Assembly: GCF_900112285.1 (NCBI RefSeq)
Contig: NZ_FOKZ01000007.1
Coordinates: forward strand, 116,322-180,321
Direction of reading: 5' to 3'
Length of the DNA stretch: 64,000 bases
DNA from: Polaromonas sp. OV174
Lineage (GTDB): Bacteria; Pseudomonadota; Gammaproteobacteria; Burkholderiales; Burkholderiaceae_C
This document shows positions 25,041 through 32,712 of the stretch, piece by piece (position 1 is the stretch's first letter; every line of letters starts with the position of its first letter). Both the position numbers and the translations under genes were made by a program. The notes beneath the pieces were generated by a model. The model was not told the DNA's origin, did no database searches, and saw only the letters and a program-made list of their open reading frames with translations.

Positions 25041-26003
25041 GTGTTGTATCGACGAAATCCACAACTCAATAAAAACGGCGAGCTGATTCATTTGCTGTCG
25101 ACCGAAGGCTTGCCCAAGGCGACCCTGACGCAAATTCTCGATACCGCCGCCAACTTTGTCTCGGTCAGCAGCCGCGAGGTTAAAAAAGTCCCGCTGCTGC
25201 GCGGCAAAAGTGTTTTCAACCTGTTTTTTGAAAATTCCACGCGCACCCGCACCACCTTTGAGATTGCCGCCACCCGTTTGTCGGCCGACGTTATCAATCT
25301 GGACATCGCGCGTTCCTCGGCCTCCAAGGGCGAGTCGCTGCTGGACACCATCGCCAACCTGAGTGCCATGGCCGCCGACCTCTTCGTGGTGCGCCACAGC
25401 GAGTCCGGCGCACCCTACCTGATCGCCCAGCATGTGGCGCCGCATGTGCACGTGATCAATGCCGGCGACGGACGCCATGCCCACCCAACGCAGGGCCTGC
25501 TGGACATGTACACGATCCGGCACTACAAAAAAGATTTCAGCAACCTGACGGTGGCCATCGTCGGCGATGTGCTGCACTCGCGGGTGGCGCGCTCCGACAT
25601 CCATGCCCTGACCACCCTGGGTTGCCCCGAAGTCCGGGTGGTCGGCCCCAAGACGCTGGTGCCCTCAGACATGGCGCAGATGGGCGTGCGGGTCTGCAAC
25701 ACGCTGGAAGAAGGCATCAAGGATGCCGACGTGATCATCATGTTGAGGCTGCAAAACGAGCGCATGAGCGGCGCGCTGCTGCCCAGCAGCCAGGAGTTTT
25801 TCAAGAGCTTTGGCCTGACCCCCGAAAAGCTGCAGCTGGCCAAGCCCGATGCCATCGTCATGCACCCCGGCCCCATCAACCGCGGCGTCGAGATTGATTC
25901 GGCGGTGGTCGATGGCGCGCAGAGTGTCATCTTGCCGCAGGTCACCTTCGGCATTGCCGTACGCATGGCCGTCATGAGCATAGTTGCCGGGAATGAAGCG
26001 TGA
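25041..26003 (+). CDS. pyrB: Aspartate carbamoyltransferase catalytic subunit PyrB
   Basis: Condenses carbamoyl phosphate with aspartate in pyrimidine synthesis. The carbamoyl-phosphate loop [15 protein letters not shown] lies near residues 63-77; [19 protein letters not shown] near 142 and [13 protein letters not shown] near 272 are canonical. The start is GTG (GTGTTGTAT) at 25041 with AGAGGAGAG upstream. The length (320 aa) matches the class that associates with a dihydroorotase-like partner instead of PyrI. That partner, pyrX, follows after an unusual repeat-bearing gap of 142 bases. Confidence 0.95.
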   Translation: MLYRRNPQLNKNGELIHLLSTEGLPKATLTQILDTAANFVSVSSREVKKVPLLRGKSVFNLFFENSTRTRTTFEIAATRLSADVINLDIARSSASKGESLLDTIANLSAMAADLFVVRHSESGAPYLIAQHVAPHVHVINAGDGRHAHPTQGLLDMYTIRHYKKDFSNLTVAIVGDVLHSRVARSDIHALTTLGCPEVRVVGPKTLVPSDMAQMGVRVCNTLEEGIKDADVIIMLRLQNERMSGALLPSSQEFFKSFGLTPEKLQLAKPDAIVMHPGPINRGVEIDSAVVDGAQSVILPQVTFGIAVRMAVMSIVAGNEA

Positions 26004-26009
26004 ACGTTG

Positions 26010-26123
26010 CCCCCACGCTTGCCACTTCGTGTGCTGCGCTGCCCCCCGAGGGGGCTGTCCCGCCTAAGGGCGGCCTGTCGGCGGGACTGGCTCCCACGCT
26101 TTCCATTTGGTCTGCTGCGCGGC
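26010..26123 (+). repeat. Intergenic direct-repeat and hairpin module between pyrB and pyrX
   Basis: Two imperfect direct copies, CCCCCACGCTTGCCACTTCG (26010) and CTCCCACGCTTTCCATTTGG (26091), each continue with TGCTGCGC. Between them are two hairpins: GCCCCC/GGGGGC (26041-26055) and CCGCC/GGCGG (about 26061-26073). Similar modules are common between genes in Comamonadaceae, from general knowledge. It interrupts an otherwise compact operon. Confidence 0.6.
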
Positions 26124-26145
26124 AGCTTTTTTCCGGACAAATCAA

Positions 26146-27441
26146 ATGAAAATTCTTATCAAGAACGGCCGGGTGATTGATCCTGCCACCGGATTCGATC
26201 AAATCGGTGACGTGGCGATTGCGGCCGGCCGCATCGTGGCCATCCACGGCACGCTGGCCGATTTCGTGCCCAACAAGGTGATTGATGCCAGCGGCTGCAT
26301 CGTCGCGCCCGGCCTGATCGATCTGGCGGCGCGGCTGCGCGAGCCTGGCTACGAGCATGAGGGCATGTTGGAAAGCGAGCTGGCCGCCGCGGTGGCCGGC
26401 GGCGTCACCAGCCTGGTCTGCCCGCCCGATACCGACCCGGTGCTGGATGAACCCGGCCTGGTGGAGATGCTCAAGTTTCGCGCCGAAAAAATGCACCAGT
26501 CGCGCGTCTTTCCGCTGGGCGCCCTGACGCGCGCGCTCAAGGGCGAGGCGCTGACCGAGATGGTCGAGCTGACCGAGGCCGGCTGCGTGGCTTTCAGCCA
26601 GGCCGAAGTGCCCATGGCCAACACCCAGGTGCTGATGCGTGCGCTGCAGTATGCGGCCACTTTCGGCTACACCGTCTGGCTGCGGCCGCAGGAGATGCAT
26701 TTGGGCCGGGGCGTGGCGGCCAGCGGCGCGCTGGCCACGCGGCTGGGCCTGGGCGGCGTGCCGGTGGCGGCGGAGACCATTGCGCTGCACACGATTTTTG
26801 AGCTGGTGCGTGCCACCGGCGCGCGCGTTCACCTGTGCCGCCTCAGCAGCGCCGCCGGGGTGGCGCTGGTGGCCAAGGCCAAGGCCGAGGGCCTGGACGT
26901 GAGCTGCGACGTCAGCATCAACAGCCTGCACCTGACCGATGTGGACATCGGCTATTTCGACAGCCGCATGCGGCTGGACCCGCCGCTGCGCCAGCAGCGC
27001 GATCGCGACGCCATTCGCCAGGGCCTGGCGGACGGCACCATTGATGCGCTGGTATCAGACCACACGCCGGTCGATGAAGATGCCAAAACCCTGCCGTTTG
27101 CCGAAGCCGAGCCCGGCGCCACCGGCCTGGAGCTGCTGCTGAGCATGGCCTGCAAATGGGGTCAGGATGACGCGGTGGGCCTGCAGCGCGCGCTCGCCGT
27201 GCTGACGAGCGAGCCGGCCCGCGTGCTGGGCAATGCGCTGGGCACCCTGCAGGCCAGCGCCGGCCGCCTGGTCAAGGGCGGGGTCGCCGATATCTGCGTG
27301 TTCGATCCGAATCGCGCCTGGACGGTGGAGCCGGCCGCGCTGCGCAGCCAGGGTAAGCACACGCCGTTTTCCGGCTACGAGTTGTCGGGCTGCGTGCGCT
27401 ACACCCTGGTGGGTGGTCAAGTGGCGTTCGAGCGTGCCTGA
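26146..27441 (+). CDS. pyrX: Dihydroorotase-like protein PyrX (PyrC'), metal ligands missing
   Basis: Amidohydrolase-fold protein adjacent to pyrB, 431 aa. Active class I dihydroorotases have DxHxHxR; here residues 59-65 read DLAARLR, so both zinc-binding His are gone (Ala61, Arg63), and later motifs are changed too (HLCRLS, SDHTPVDE). Pseudomonas has the same kind of inactive partner, PyrC', needed for aspartate carbamoyltransferase assembly. A structural role is therefore likely, and an active dihydroorotase should exist elsewhere. ATG 26146 starts at MKILIKNGRVIDP, matching the family; the upstream in-frame extension from 26107 is repeat-derived. Confidence 0.85.
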   Translation: MKILIKNGRVIDPATGFDQIGDVAIAAGRIVAIHGTLADFVPNKVIDASGCIVAPGLIDLAARLREPGYEHEGMLESELAAAVAGGVTSLVCPPDTDPVLDEPGLVEMLKFRAEKMHQSRVFPLGALTRALKGEALTEMVELTEAGCVAFSQAEVPMANTQVLMRALQYAATFGYTVWLRPQEMHLGRGVAASGALATRLGLGGVPVAAETIALHTIFELVRATGARVHLCRLSSAAGVALVAKAKAEGLDVSCDVSINSLHLTDVDIGYFDSRMRLDPPLRQQRDRDAIRQGLADGTIDALVSDHTPVDEDAKTLPFAEAEPGATGLELLLSMACKWGQDDAVGLQRALAVLTSEPARVLGNALGTLQASAGRLVKGGVADICVFDPNRAWTVEPAALRSQGKHTPFSGYELSGCVRYTLVGGQVAFERA

Positions 27442-27510
27442 CGCCGTGCCTGTCGCTATGGTCGGCATGAGTCGTTCGCTGCTGGTGCGCCGCCGTATGA
27501 AGGGCCTGGC

Positions 27511-28248
27511 ATGAGTCGTCTGCGCGCCTGCTGGCGCTTGCTGCGGCTGCTGGGCCATATCCTGGCCGGCCTGGGGGTGGTGGCGCTGCGCTTTCCGCGT
27601 CTGTCGCCAGCCCAGCAACATGCCCGCGTGCAGGCCTGGGCGCTGCAGATGCTGGGCCATGTCGGCATCACGCTGCAAGTGCGCGGCCAGCCACCCGTCA
27701 CCGGGCCGGTGCTGCTGGTGGCCAATCACATCTCCTGGCTGGATATTCCGGTCATGCATGCCGCGCGCCACTGCCGCTTTGTCTCCAAATCCGATATCAA
27801 AGGCTGGCCGCTGGTCAATCAGCTGGCTGAGGCGGCGGGTACGTTTTACATAGAGCGCAGCTCCCGGCGCGATGCCTTGCGCATGGTGCACCAGATGGCG
27901 GAGGCGTTGCGCACCGACCAGGTACTGGCGGTGTTCCCCGAGGGCACCACGGGCGATGGCCGCACCATGCTGCCTTTTCATGCCAACTTGCTGCAGGCGG
28001 CGGTGTCTGCCGATGCGCCCGTGCAGCCGGTGGGCCTGCGTTTCATGGACCAGGCCAGTGGTGAAACCAGCTACGCGCCCAGCTATGTTGGCGACGAAAC
28101 CCTGCTCGGTTCGATCTGGCGCACCTTGTGCGCGCCGCCGATTGTGGCGCTGGTGTGTTTCGGCGAGCCAGAGCATGCCCAGGGGCGCGACCGTCGTGCC
28201 TGGAGCCAGCAGCTGCGCGACACGGTGGACGGTTTGCGCAACAGCTAA
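27511..28248 (+). CDS. plsC: 1-acyl-sn-glycerol-3-phosphate acyltransferase (PlsC family)
   Basis: Transfers an acyl chain to lysophosphatidic acid in phospholipid synthesis. An N-terminal membrane helix (LLRLLGHILAGLGVVAL) precedes the acyltransferase domain with the catalytic NHxxxxD motif as NHISWLDIP near residue 72, SKSDIKGWP near 91 and the substrate motif FPEGTTGDG near 145. The length is 245 aa. It follows pyrX by 69 bases and is the last gene of the run. A dispersed repeat with a T-run follows, likely ending transcription. Confidence 0.9.
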   Translation: MSRLRACWRLLRLLGHILAGLGVVALRFPRLSPAQQHARVQAWALQMLGHVGITLQVRGQPPVTGPVLLVANHISWLDIPVMHAARHCRFVSKSDIKGWPLVNQLAEAAGTFYIERSSRRDALRMVHQMAEALRTDQVLAVFPEGTTGDGRTMLPFHANLLQAAVSADAPVQPVGLRFMDQASGETSYAPSYVGDETLLGSIWRTLCAPPIVALVCFGEPEHAQGRDRRAWSQQLRDTVDGLRNS

Positions 28249-28256
28249 AGCCTGAG

Positions 28257-28320
28257 CTTGCTATTGAATAAATAGCTGCTTGCGCTTATTGGACGGGCGC
28301 TTCAGGCCTTTTTTATATAA
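28257..28320 (+). repeat. Dispersed intergenic repeat, copy C
   Basis: The best preserved copy: CTTGCTATTGAATAAATAGC, then TGCTTGCGCTTATTGGACGG, then GCGCTTCAGGCCTTTTTT. GCTATT pairs with AATAGC, and GCGC pairs with GCGC further on. The closing T-run sits between the convergent plsC and ABC-transporter genes, consistent with a terminator function. Confidence 0.65.
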
Positions 28321-28325
28321 ATTTG

Positions 28326-29393
28326 TCAGGCTTCGCGGGCGAAGGTCACGACATGGTCGACCTGTGCCCGTATGCCTATCCACTCGCCAACGGCATGGTT
28401 GTGGTGGCTGGGCACATGCGCCAACATGCTCTGGCCGCTGGCCAGGCGCAGGGTGTAGAGAAACTCGGAGCCGCGAAAGGCCTTGCGCATGATTTGCGCC
28501 TGCACCGGCGCCGCGTCGTCATGCACGATGTCATCGGCGCGCAGCAAGACGTCGCATTCCCCGCCGGGGTAGCTGGAGGGTAGCGGGCATTCGTCCAGAT
28601 CACTCAGGTCGCCGAGCGGCGTGCAAGCCACCACGCCGCCGTCCTGGTGGCGCAGCGTGGCCGGCACAAACACGCCATGGCCAATGAAGTCGGCGACAAA
28701 GCGGGTTTCCGGCCGGTGATACAGCGCGTAGGCGTCGTCCCACTGGTGCAAGCGCCCCTCATTCATCACGCCAATGCGGTCGCCAATGGCAAAGGCTTCG
28801 AGCTGGTCGTGGGTCACAAACAGGGCGGTGGCGCCGGCCGCCTTGAGAATGCCGCGCACCTCGTGCGCCAGCCGCTCACGCAAATCCACGTCAAGATTGG
28901 AAAAAGGCTCGTCAAGCAGCAGCAGGCGCGGCTGTGGCGCCAGCGCCCGAGCCAGCGCGACACGCTGCTGCTGTCCGCCGGAGAGTTCGTGCGGAAAGCG
29001 CTTGTGGACATTGCCCAGGCCGACCAGCTCCAACACCTCGCTGACGCGTTGCTCACGCTGGTGGCGGCTCAGGTGGGTGAGGCCGAAAGCCACGTTGTGC
29101 GCCGCATCCAGATGCGGAAACAGCGCGTAATCCTGGAACACCATGCCGATGCGGCGCGACTCCGCCGGCACTTGCACCTGCGGGCTGCTGACGATTTGCT
29201 GGGCCAGCCTGATGGTGCCGGCCTGCGCCCGCTCCAGCCCGGCAACGGCGCGCAGCAAGGTGGTCTTGCCGCAGCCCGAGGGGCCTATCAGCACCCCGAT
29301 CTCGCCCGCCTGCAGGCTGAAAGACGCGCCGTCAACGGCAGGCTGTGGGCGGCCCGCATAGTGAACACCCAGCTGGGAGACATCCAAAAACAT
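28326..29393 (-). CDS. ABC transporter ATP-binding protein, Fe3+ (FbpC) type
   Basis: ATPase of an import system of the iron(III)/putrescine/sulfate class. Walker A GPSGCGKTTLL lies near residue 37, the signature LSGGQQQRVALARAL near 137, Walker B LLLLDEPFSNLD near 157, then the switch His in FVTHDQLEA and a C-terminal TOBE-like domain. The start at ATG 29393 (MFLDVSQLGVHYAG) fits the family; the longer frame from 29456 is unlikely. The length is 355 aa. It is divergent from its probable permease at 29485; no solute-binding gene is nearby. Confidence 0.88.
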   Translation of the reverse strand: MFLDVSQLGVHYAGRPQPAVDGASFSLQAGEIGVLIGPSGCGKTTLLRAVAGLERAQAGTIRLAQQIVSSPQVQVPAESRRIGMVFQDYALFPHLDAAHNVAFGLTHLSRHQREQRVSEVLELVGLGNVHKRFPHELSGGQQQRVALARALAPQPRLLLLDEPFSNLDVDLRERLAHEVRGILKAAGATALFVTHDQLEAFAIGDRIGVMNEGRLHQWDDAYALYHRPETRFVADFIGHGVFVPATLRHQDGGVVACTPLGDLSDLDECPLPSSYPGGECDVLLRADDIVHDDAAPVQAQIMRKAFRGSEFLYTLRLASGQSMLAHVPSHHNHAVGEWIGIRAQVDHVVTFAREA

Positions 29394-29484
29394 GGATGGA
29401 TTGTAGATGCTTACAATTCTCATTTGCAGTGACTGACTGCAGACACTACGGCGCACGCCGGCTGGGGCACGGCCCGCGCCGGCG

Positions 29485-31128
29485 ATGGCCTTTTTTCAGG
29501 CCTACATGCTGCGTCGTATTTTTGTTCGTTTTGTCCCCACCACCTTGTTGCTGTTGCTGGTCGGCCTGCTGACGCTGCCGGTGCTGGCCGTGGCACTGTC
29601 CTGGTTGCAGTTCAACGGCGAGGCGCGCGCCATCCTGCTGGAAATGCTGCAGACGGTGTTGCCCGACTACACCTGGACCTCTTTGTGGCTGTGTCTGCTG
29701 GTGGGCGCTGGCGTGGCCGCCGTCGGCATGGCGACGGCCAGCGCCGTCACGCTGTTCGAGTTTCCGGGCCGGCGCGTGTTTGAGTGGGCCTTGCTGCTGC
29801 CGCTGGCCATGCCGGCCTATGTGATGGCTTATGCCTATACCGACTTTCTGCAATACGGCGGGCCGCTGCAGAGCTGGCTGCGGGCCAGTTTCGGGCTGCA
29901 GGGGCGCTTGCTGCCCGAGGTCCGCAGCCTGGGCGGCGCCGTGCTGGTGTTCACGGTGGCGCTTTACCCATATGTCTATCTGCTGGCACGCACCGCCTTG
30001 TCCGAGCGCGCCGTGCATCTGATGGAAGCGGCCCGCCTGCTGGGCGCGCCGCTGTCGCGCCGCATTCGCGCGGTGGCCTTGCCGCTGGCGCGACCGGCGG
30101 TGGCCGCCGGCGTGGCACTGGCGCTGATGGAAACGCTGGCCGATTTCGGCGTTTCCAGCTATTTCGGCATACAGACCTTTACCGCCGGTATTTACAAGGC
30201 CTGGCTGTCCATGGACAACCGCATGGCCGCCGCGCAACTGGCCACCGTGCTGCTTATCGTGGTGGCGCTGTTGCTGCGCATGGAGCACAGCGCGCAAAAG
30301 CGCATGCGCTTTGCCGCTGGCCGGGGCGCGCGCGCTGGCGCCGCCGATGCCGCGCCGGTCCAGTTGCGGGGTGGGCGTGCGGCCCTGGCCTGGCTGGTCT
30401 GCGCCGCGCCGATTGCGCTGGGCTTTGTGCTGCCGGTGCTGTTCATGCTGCGCCCGCTGGTGCTGGGCTGGGAGAACCTGCTCTGGGACCAGTTTTTCAA
30501 CTGGACCATGAACAGTCTGTGGCTGGCCGGTTTGAGTGCCGTGCTGGCCACCGCGCTGGCCCTGAGCCTGGCCTTTGCGGTGCGCAGCCAGCCGCATGCG
30601 CTGAACCGCTGGGCCGCCCATCTGGCCAGCCTGGGCTATGCCGTTCCGGGCGCCGTGATTGTGGTCGGCTTGCTGCTGCCGGTGGGCTGGCTGCAGGCGG
30701 CCGCGCCGCAATCGGGCGCCGGTTACTGGGTCACGGCCACGGTGCTGGGCGTGGTCTGGGCTTATCTGGTGCGCTTTAGCGCGGTGGCCTTGCAAAGCAT
30801 TCAGAGCGGCTACTCCCGGATTCCGGTCAGCTTTGATGACAGCGCGCGCATGCTGGGCATCACCGGGGCCGGTCTGCTGGCCCGGGTGCACTGGCCCTTG
30901 CTGAAACGCTCGGTGGCCGTGGCCGGCCTGCTGGTGTTTGTGGATGTGATGAAAGAGCTGCCGGCCACCCTGGTGCTGCGCCCCTTCAACAGCGACACCC
31001 TGGCCGTGGTCACCTACCAGCTGGCCCGCGACGAGCGCCTGGGCGAGGCCGCCTTGCCCGCGCTGGTGCTGGTGCTGGTCGGCTTGTTGCCCGTGGTTCT
31101 GTTGAGCCGCACCTTGCGCGCCCGCTAG
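29485..31128 (+). CDS. ABC transporter permease, Fe3+ (FbpB) type
   Basis: A fused double-permease of 547 residues with about twelve membrane helices and two binding-protein-dependent transport modules. The coupling loops that contact the ATPase read MEAARLLGAPLSRRIRAVALPLARPAV near residue 180 and DSARMLGITGAGLLARVHWPLL near 452. This layout is typical of FbpB/ThiP/SfuB importers. It pairs with the divergent ATPase at 28326-29393. The substrate is not shown by sequence; ferric iron is the usual annotation for this type. Confidence 0.88.
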   Translation: MAFFQAYMLRRIFVRFVPTTLLLLLVGLLTLPVLAVALSWLQFNGEARAILLEMLQTVLPDYTWTSLWLCLLVGAGVAAVGMATASAVTLFEFPGRRVFEWALLLPLAMPAYVMAYAYTDFLQYGGPLQSWLRASFGLQGRLLPEVRSLGGAVLVFTVALYPYVYLLARTALSERAVHLMEAARLLGAPLSRRIRAVALPLARPAVAAGVALALMETLADFGVSSYFGIQTFTAGIYKAWLSMDNRMAAAQLATVLLIVVALLLRMEHSAQKRMRFAAGRGARAGAADAAPVQLRGGRAALAWLVCAAPIALGFVLPVLFMLRPLVLGWENLLWDQFFNWTMNSLWLAGLSAVLATALALSLAFAVRSQPHALNRWAAHLASLGYAVPGAVIVVGLLLPVGWLQAAAPQSGAGYWVTATVLGVVWAYLVRFSAVALQSIQSGYSRIPVSFDDSARMLGITGAGLLARVHWPLLKRSVAVAGLLVFVDVMKELPATLVLRPFNSDTLAVVTYQLARDERLGEAALPALVLVLVGLLPVVLLSRTLRAR

Positions 31129-31339
31129 CGCGCGGTGTTCGCACGCCGACCGGTTCGGCGCGGGTGCATATGTCCTGCAAGCCGTGTAGTCATGAGACTA
31201 CGCCCGTCAAATCTGTGGACCTACCGGCGCCGGACCGCTGCGCGCCTACGATTTCTCCATCTGCAAACGCTTGGTGACACCGACGAAAAACGTCAACCGG
31301 CCAGAGCAGAGTTTTCAATCATCACCCCAGGAGAAATCT

Positions 31340-31561
31340 ATGAACCAAGATCGTATCGAAGGTAACTGGCTTCAGTTCAAGGGCAAGGTCAAGGAGCAGT
31401 GGGGCAAGCTGACAGATGATGATCTGGACGTGATTGCCGGCAAGCGTGACCAGTTGCTGGGCAAGCTCCAGGAGCGCCACGGCCTGACCCTGGAAGAGGC
31501 CGAAACCCAAGTCACCCAATGGCGTGAGCGCAATCCGACGAATTTCTTTGAGCGCTATTGA
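31340..31561 (+). CDS. CsbD family stress-response protein
   Basis: A small hydrophilic 73-residue protein beginning MNQDRIEGNWLQFKGKVKEQ, the standard CsbD opening, followed by WGKLTDDDLDVIAGKRDQLLG. CsbD-like proteins are induced by general or osmotic stress; their molecular role is unknown. ATG 31340 has AGGAGA at ideal spacing. The 211 bases before it hold no gene. It is 53 bases upstream of the Cys-repeat periplasmic protein in the same direction, suggesting joint stress control. Confidence 0.9.
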   Translation: MNQDRIEGNWLQFKGKVKEQWGKLTDDDLDVIAGKRDQLLGKLQERHGLTLEEAETQVTQWRERNPTNFFERY

Positions 31562-31614
31562 GCCCCAGGGCTGCACGCCATATTTCCCATTCAATGTTTA
31601 GCCAAGGATTAACG

Positions 31615-32187
31615 ATGAAAATCAAACTGATCATGCTGACGGTCGCCATGTCTTGTGCCTTTGCTGGCAATGTCATGGCCATGACCAAAGCAGAATACAA
31701 AACCCAGGAAGCGCAGATTTCGGCCGACTACAAGGCCAGCCGTGAAAAATGCGAGGTCATGAAGGGCAACGCCAAGGACATCTGCAAGGCCGAAGCCAAG
31801 GGCACGGAGAAAGTCGCCAAGGCCGAACTGACTGCCCAGTATCAGCCTGGTGCCAAAAATACCGAGAAGGTCGCCCTGGCCAAGGCGGACGCCGCCTATG
31901 ACACGGCCAAGGAAAAGTGCGATGACCTGGCGGGCAACGCCAAGGATGTCTGCGTCAAGGACGCCAAGGCTGCCTATGTGAAAGCCAAGGAAGACGCCAA
32001 GGTGGCCAAGGTCACCGCTGATAGCAGCAAGGAAAAGACGACAGCCGTGAATGACGCGAAGAAAACCGCCAGCACGGAGACCCGCGAAGCCGACTACAAG
32101 GCAGCCAAGGAGCGCTGCGACAGCCTGGCAGGTGTGGCCAAAGACACTTGCCAAAACGATGCCAAAGCCAAATACGACATGAAGTAA
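31615..32187 (+). CDS. Secreted Lys/Ala-rich protein with three Cys-X10-Cys repeats
   Basis: A 190-residue protein of unknown function. A signal peptide (residues 1 to about 22, ending GNVMA) leads to a helical, Lys/Ala/Asp-rich mature part. Three copies of a module place cysteines exactly eleven apart: C46/C57, C102/C113 and C168/C179, each with the frame K-x-C-x5-G-x-AKD-x-C. Paired cysteines in a periplasmic helix pair suggest disulfides. ATG 31615 has AAGGA upstream. It is followed by a terminator at 32210. It may be a stress-related envelope protein, as it sits with CsbD. Confidence 0.75.
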   Translation: MKIKLIMLTVAMSCAFAGNVMAMTKAEYKTQEAQISADYKASREKCEVMKGNAKDICKAEAKGTEKVAKAELTAQYQPGAKNTEKVALAKADAAYDTAKEKCDDLAGNAKDVCVKDAKAAYVKAKEDAKVAKVTADSSKEKTTAVNDAKKTASTETREADYKAAKERCDSLAGVAKDTCQNDAKAKYDMK

Positions 32188-32209
32188 GAGGCTCGCTGGC
32201 ATCGCACTA

Positions 32210-32234
32210 AGCCGCGCTCTAAGCGCGGCTTTTT
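32210..32234 (+). terminator. Intrinsic terminator after the Cys-repeat protein
   Basis: AGCCGCGCT (32210-32218) pairs perfectly with AGCGCGGCT (32222-32230) across a three-base loop, followed by a T-run to 32234. It closes the csbD/Cys-repeat transcript just before a new promoter-like TATAAT. Confidence 0.85.
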
Positions 32235-32244
32235 CACATTCCGG

Positions 32245-32438
32245 TATAATCCATACTTCCCGATGAGCCACAGGCACTCGGGACTGCCTGGCCAGGCAAG
32301 CCGAATCTCACACCGGCGCGTCGATCAAGAACTCACCAGACGAAAAAAATAATCTGAGTTCCTGCATGTGAATTGCCGTAACGTGGGTCGCGTAAGAGCC
32401 CACGTCCATTATCCAGCCCGCTTTCAGTGGGCTTTTTT
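32245..32438 (+). ncRNA. Candidate structured small RNA of about 180 nt with its own -10 box and terminator
   Basis: A consensus TATAAT lies at 32245-32250. Downstream are four consecutive stems: TCCCGA/TCGGGA (32258-32283), the palindrome TGCCTGGCCAGGCA (32285-32298), GAACTCA/TGAGTTC (32329-32361) and ACGTGGG/CCCACGT (32381-32405). An intrinsic terminator AGCCC/GGGCT with a T-run (32415-32438) closes the unit. No open frame with a ribosome binding site fits. No good -35 box is seen, and it was not recognised as 6S, SRP, tmRNA or RNase P RNA. The 5' end is presumed near 32256. Confidence 0.6.
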
Positions 32439-32517
32439 ACGCCTGTTGTTTGCCGCTCGTCTTCACCCCTAGATGCATACCACCGCCATCGGTCTGCTTG
32501 TCCCCTGTTTTGAGACC

Positions 32518-32554
32518 ATAAAAAACCCGCCATGCCATTAAACATGCGGGTTTT
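32518..32554 (-). terminator. Intrinsic terminator downstream of tRNA-Arg
   Basis: On the minus strand AAAACCCGC pairs with GCGGGTTTT across a 15-base loop and runs into TTTTTTAT. It lies about 33 bases past the 3' end of the tRNA and probably ends its transcript. It faces the end of the small-RNA unit coming from the other side. Confidence 0.75.
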
Positions 32555-32586
32555 GAGGGGTTATGAGACTGTTTGATTCGATCGTC

Positions 32587-32661
32587 TGGTACCACCAACA
32601 GGAATCGAACCTGTATCTAGCGCTTAGGAGGCACTCGTTCTATCCATTGAACTATGGCGGC
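32587..32661 (-). tRNA. tRNA-Arg (anticodon CCU)
   Basis: The minus strand reads GCCGCCA at the 5' end, a D-arm containing AGTTCAATGGATAGAAC, anticodon loop CTCCTAA (anticodon CCT), the T-arm GGTTCGATTCC, and an encoded CCA end. The acceptor stem pairs GCCGCCA with TGGTGGT (two G-U pairs) and discriminator A. It has 75 bases including CCA. It decodes AGG arginine codons. No integrase or phage gene is adjacent. Confidence 0.95.
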
Positions 32662-32712
32662 ACATCTTGGCAAGTTGCGAAGAAGACGAATTGTATGCGC
32701 TGGCAGGAGCGC

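Noticed and set aside
29446..30891. Long minus-strand open frame (481 codons) opposite the ABC permease
   Set aside because: Its protein is a Gln/His/Arg/Gly-rich low-complexity product typical of the antisense of GC-rich genes; the plus-strand permease has clear family motifs.
32245..32438. Small RNA unit considered as 6S RNA
   Set aside because: 6S RNA needs its 5' and 3' ends to pair around a large central bubble; here the stems are local and the ends are not complementary.
32587..32661. tRNA-Arg considered as an integration site for an island
   Set aside because: No integrase, no duplicated tRNA end and core genes (tamB, tamA) on its upstream side.
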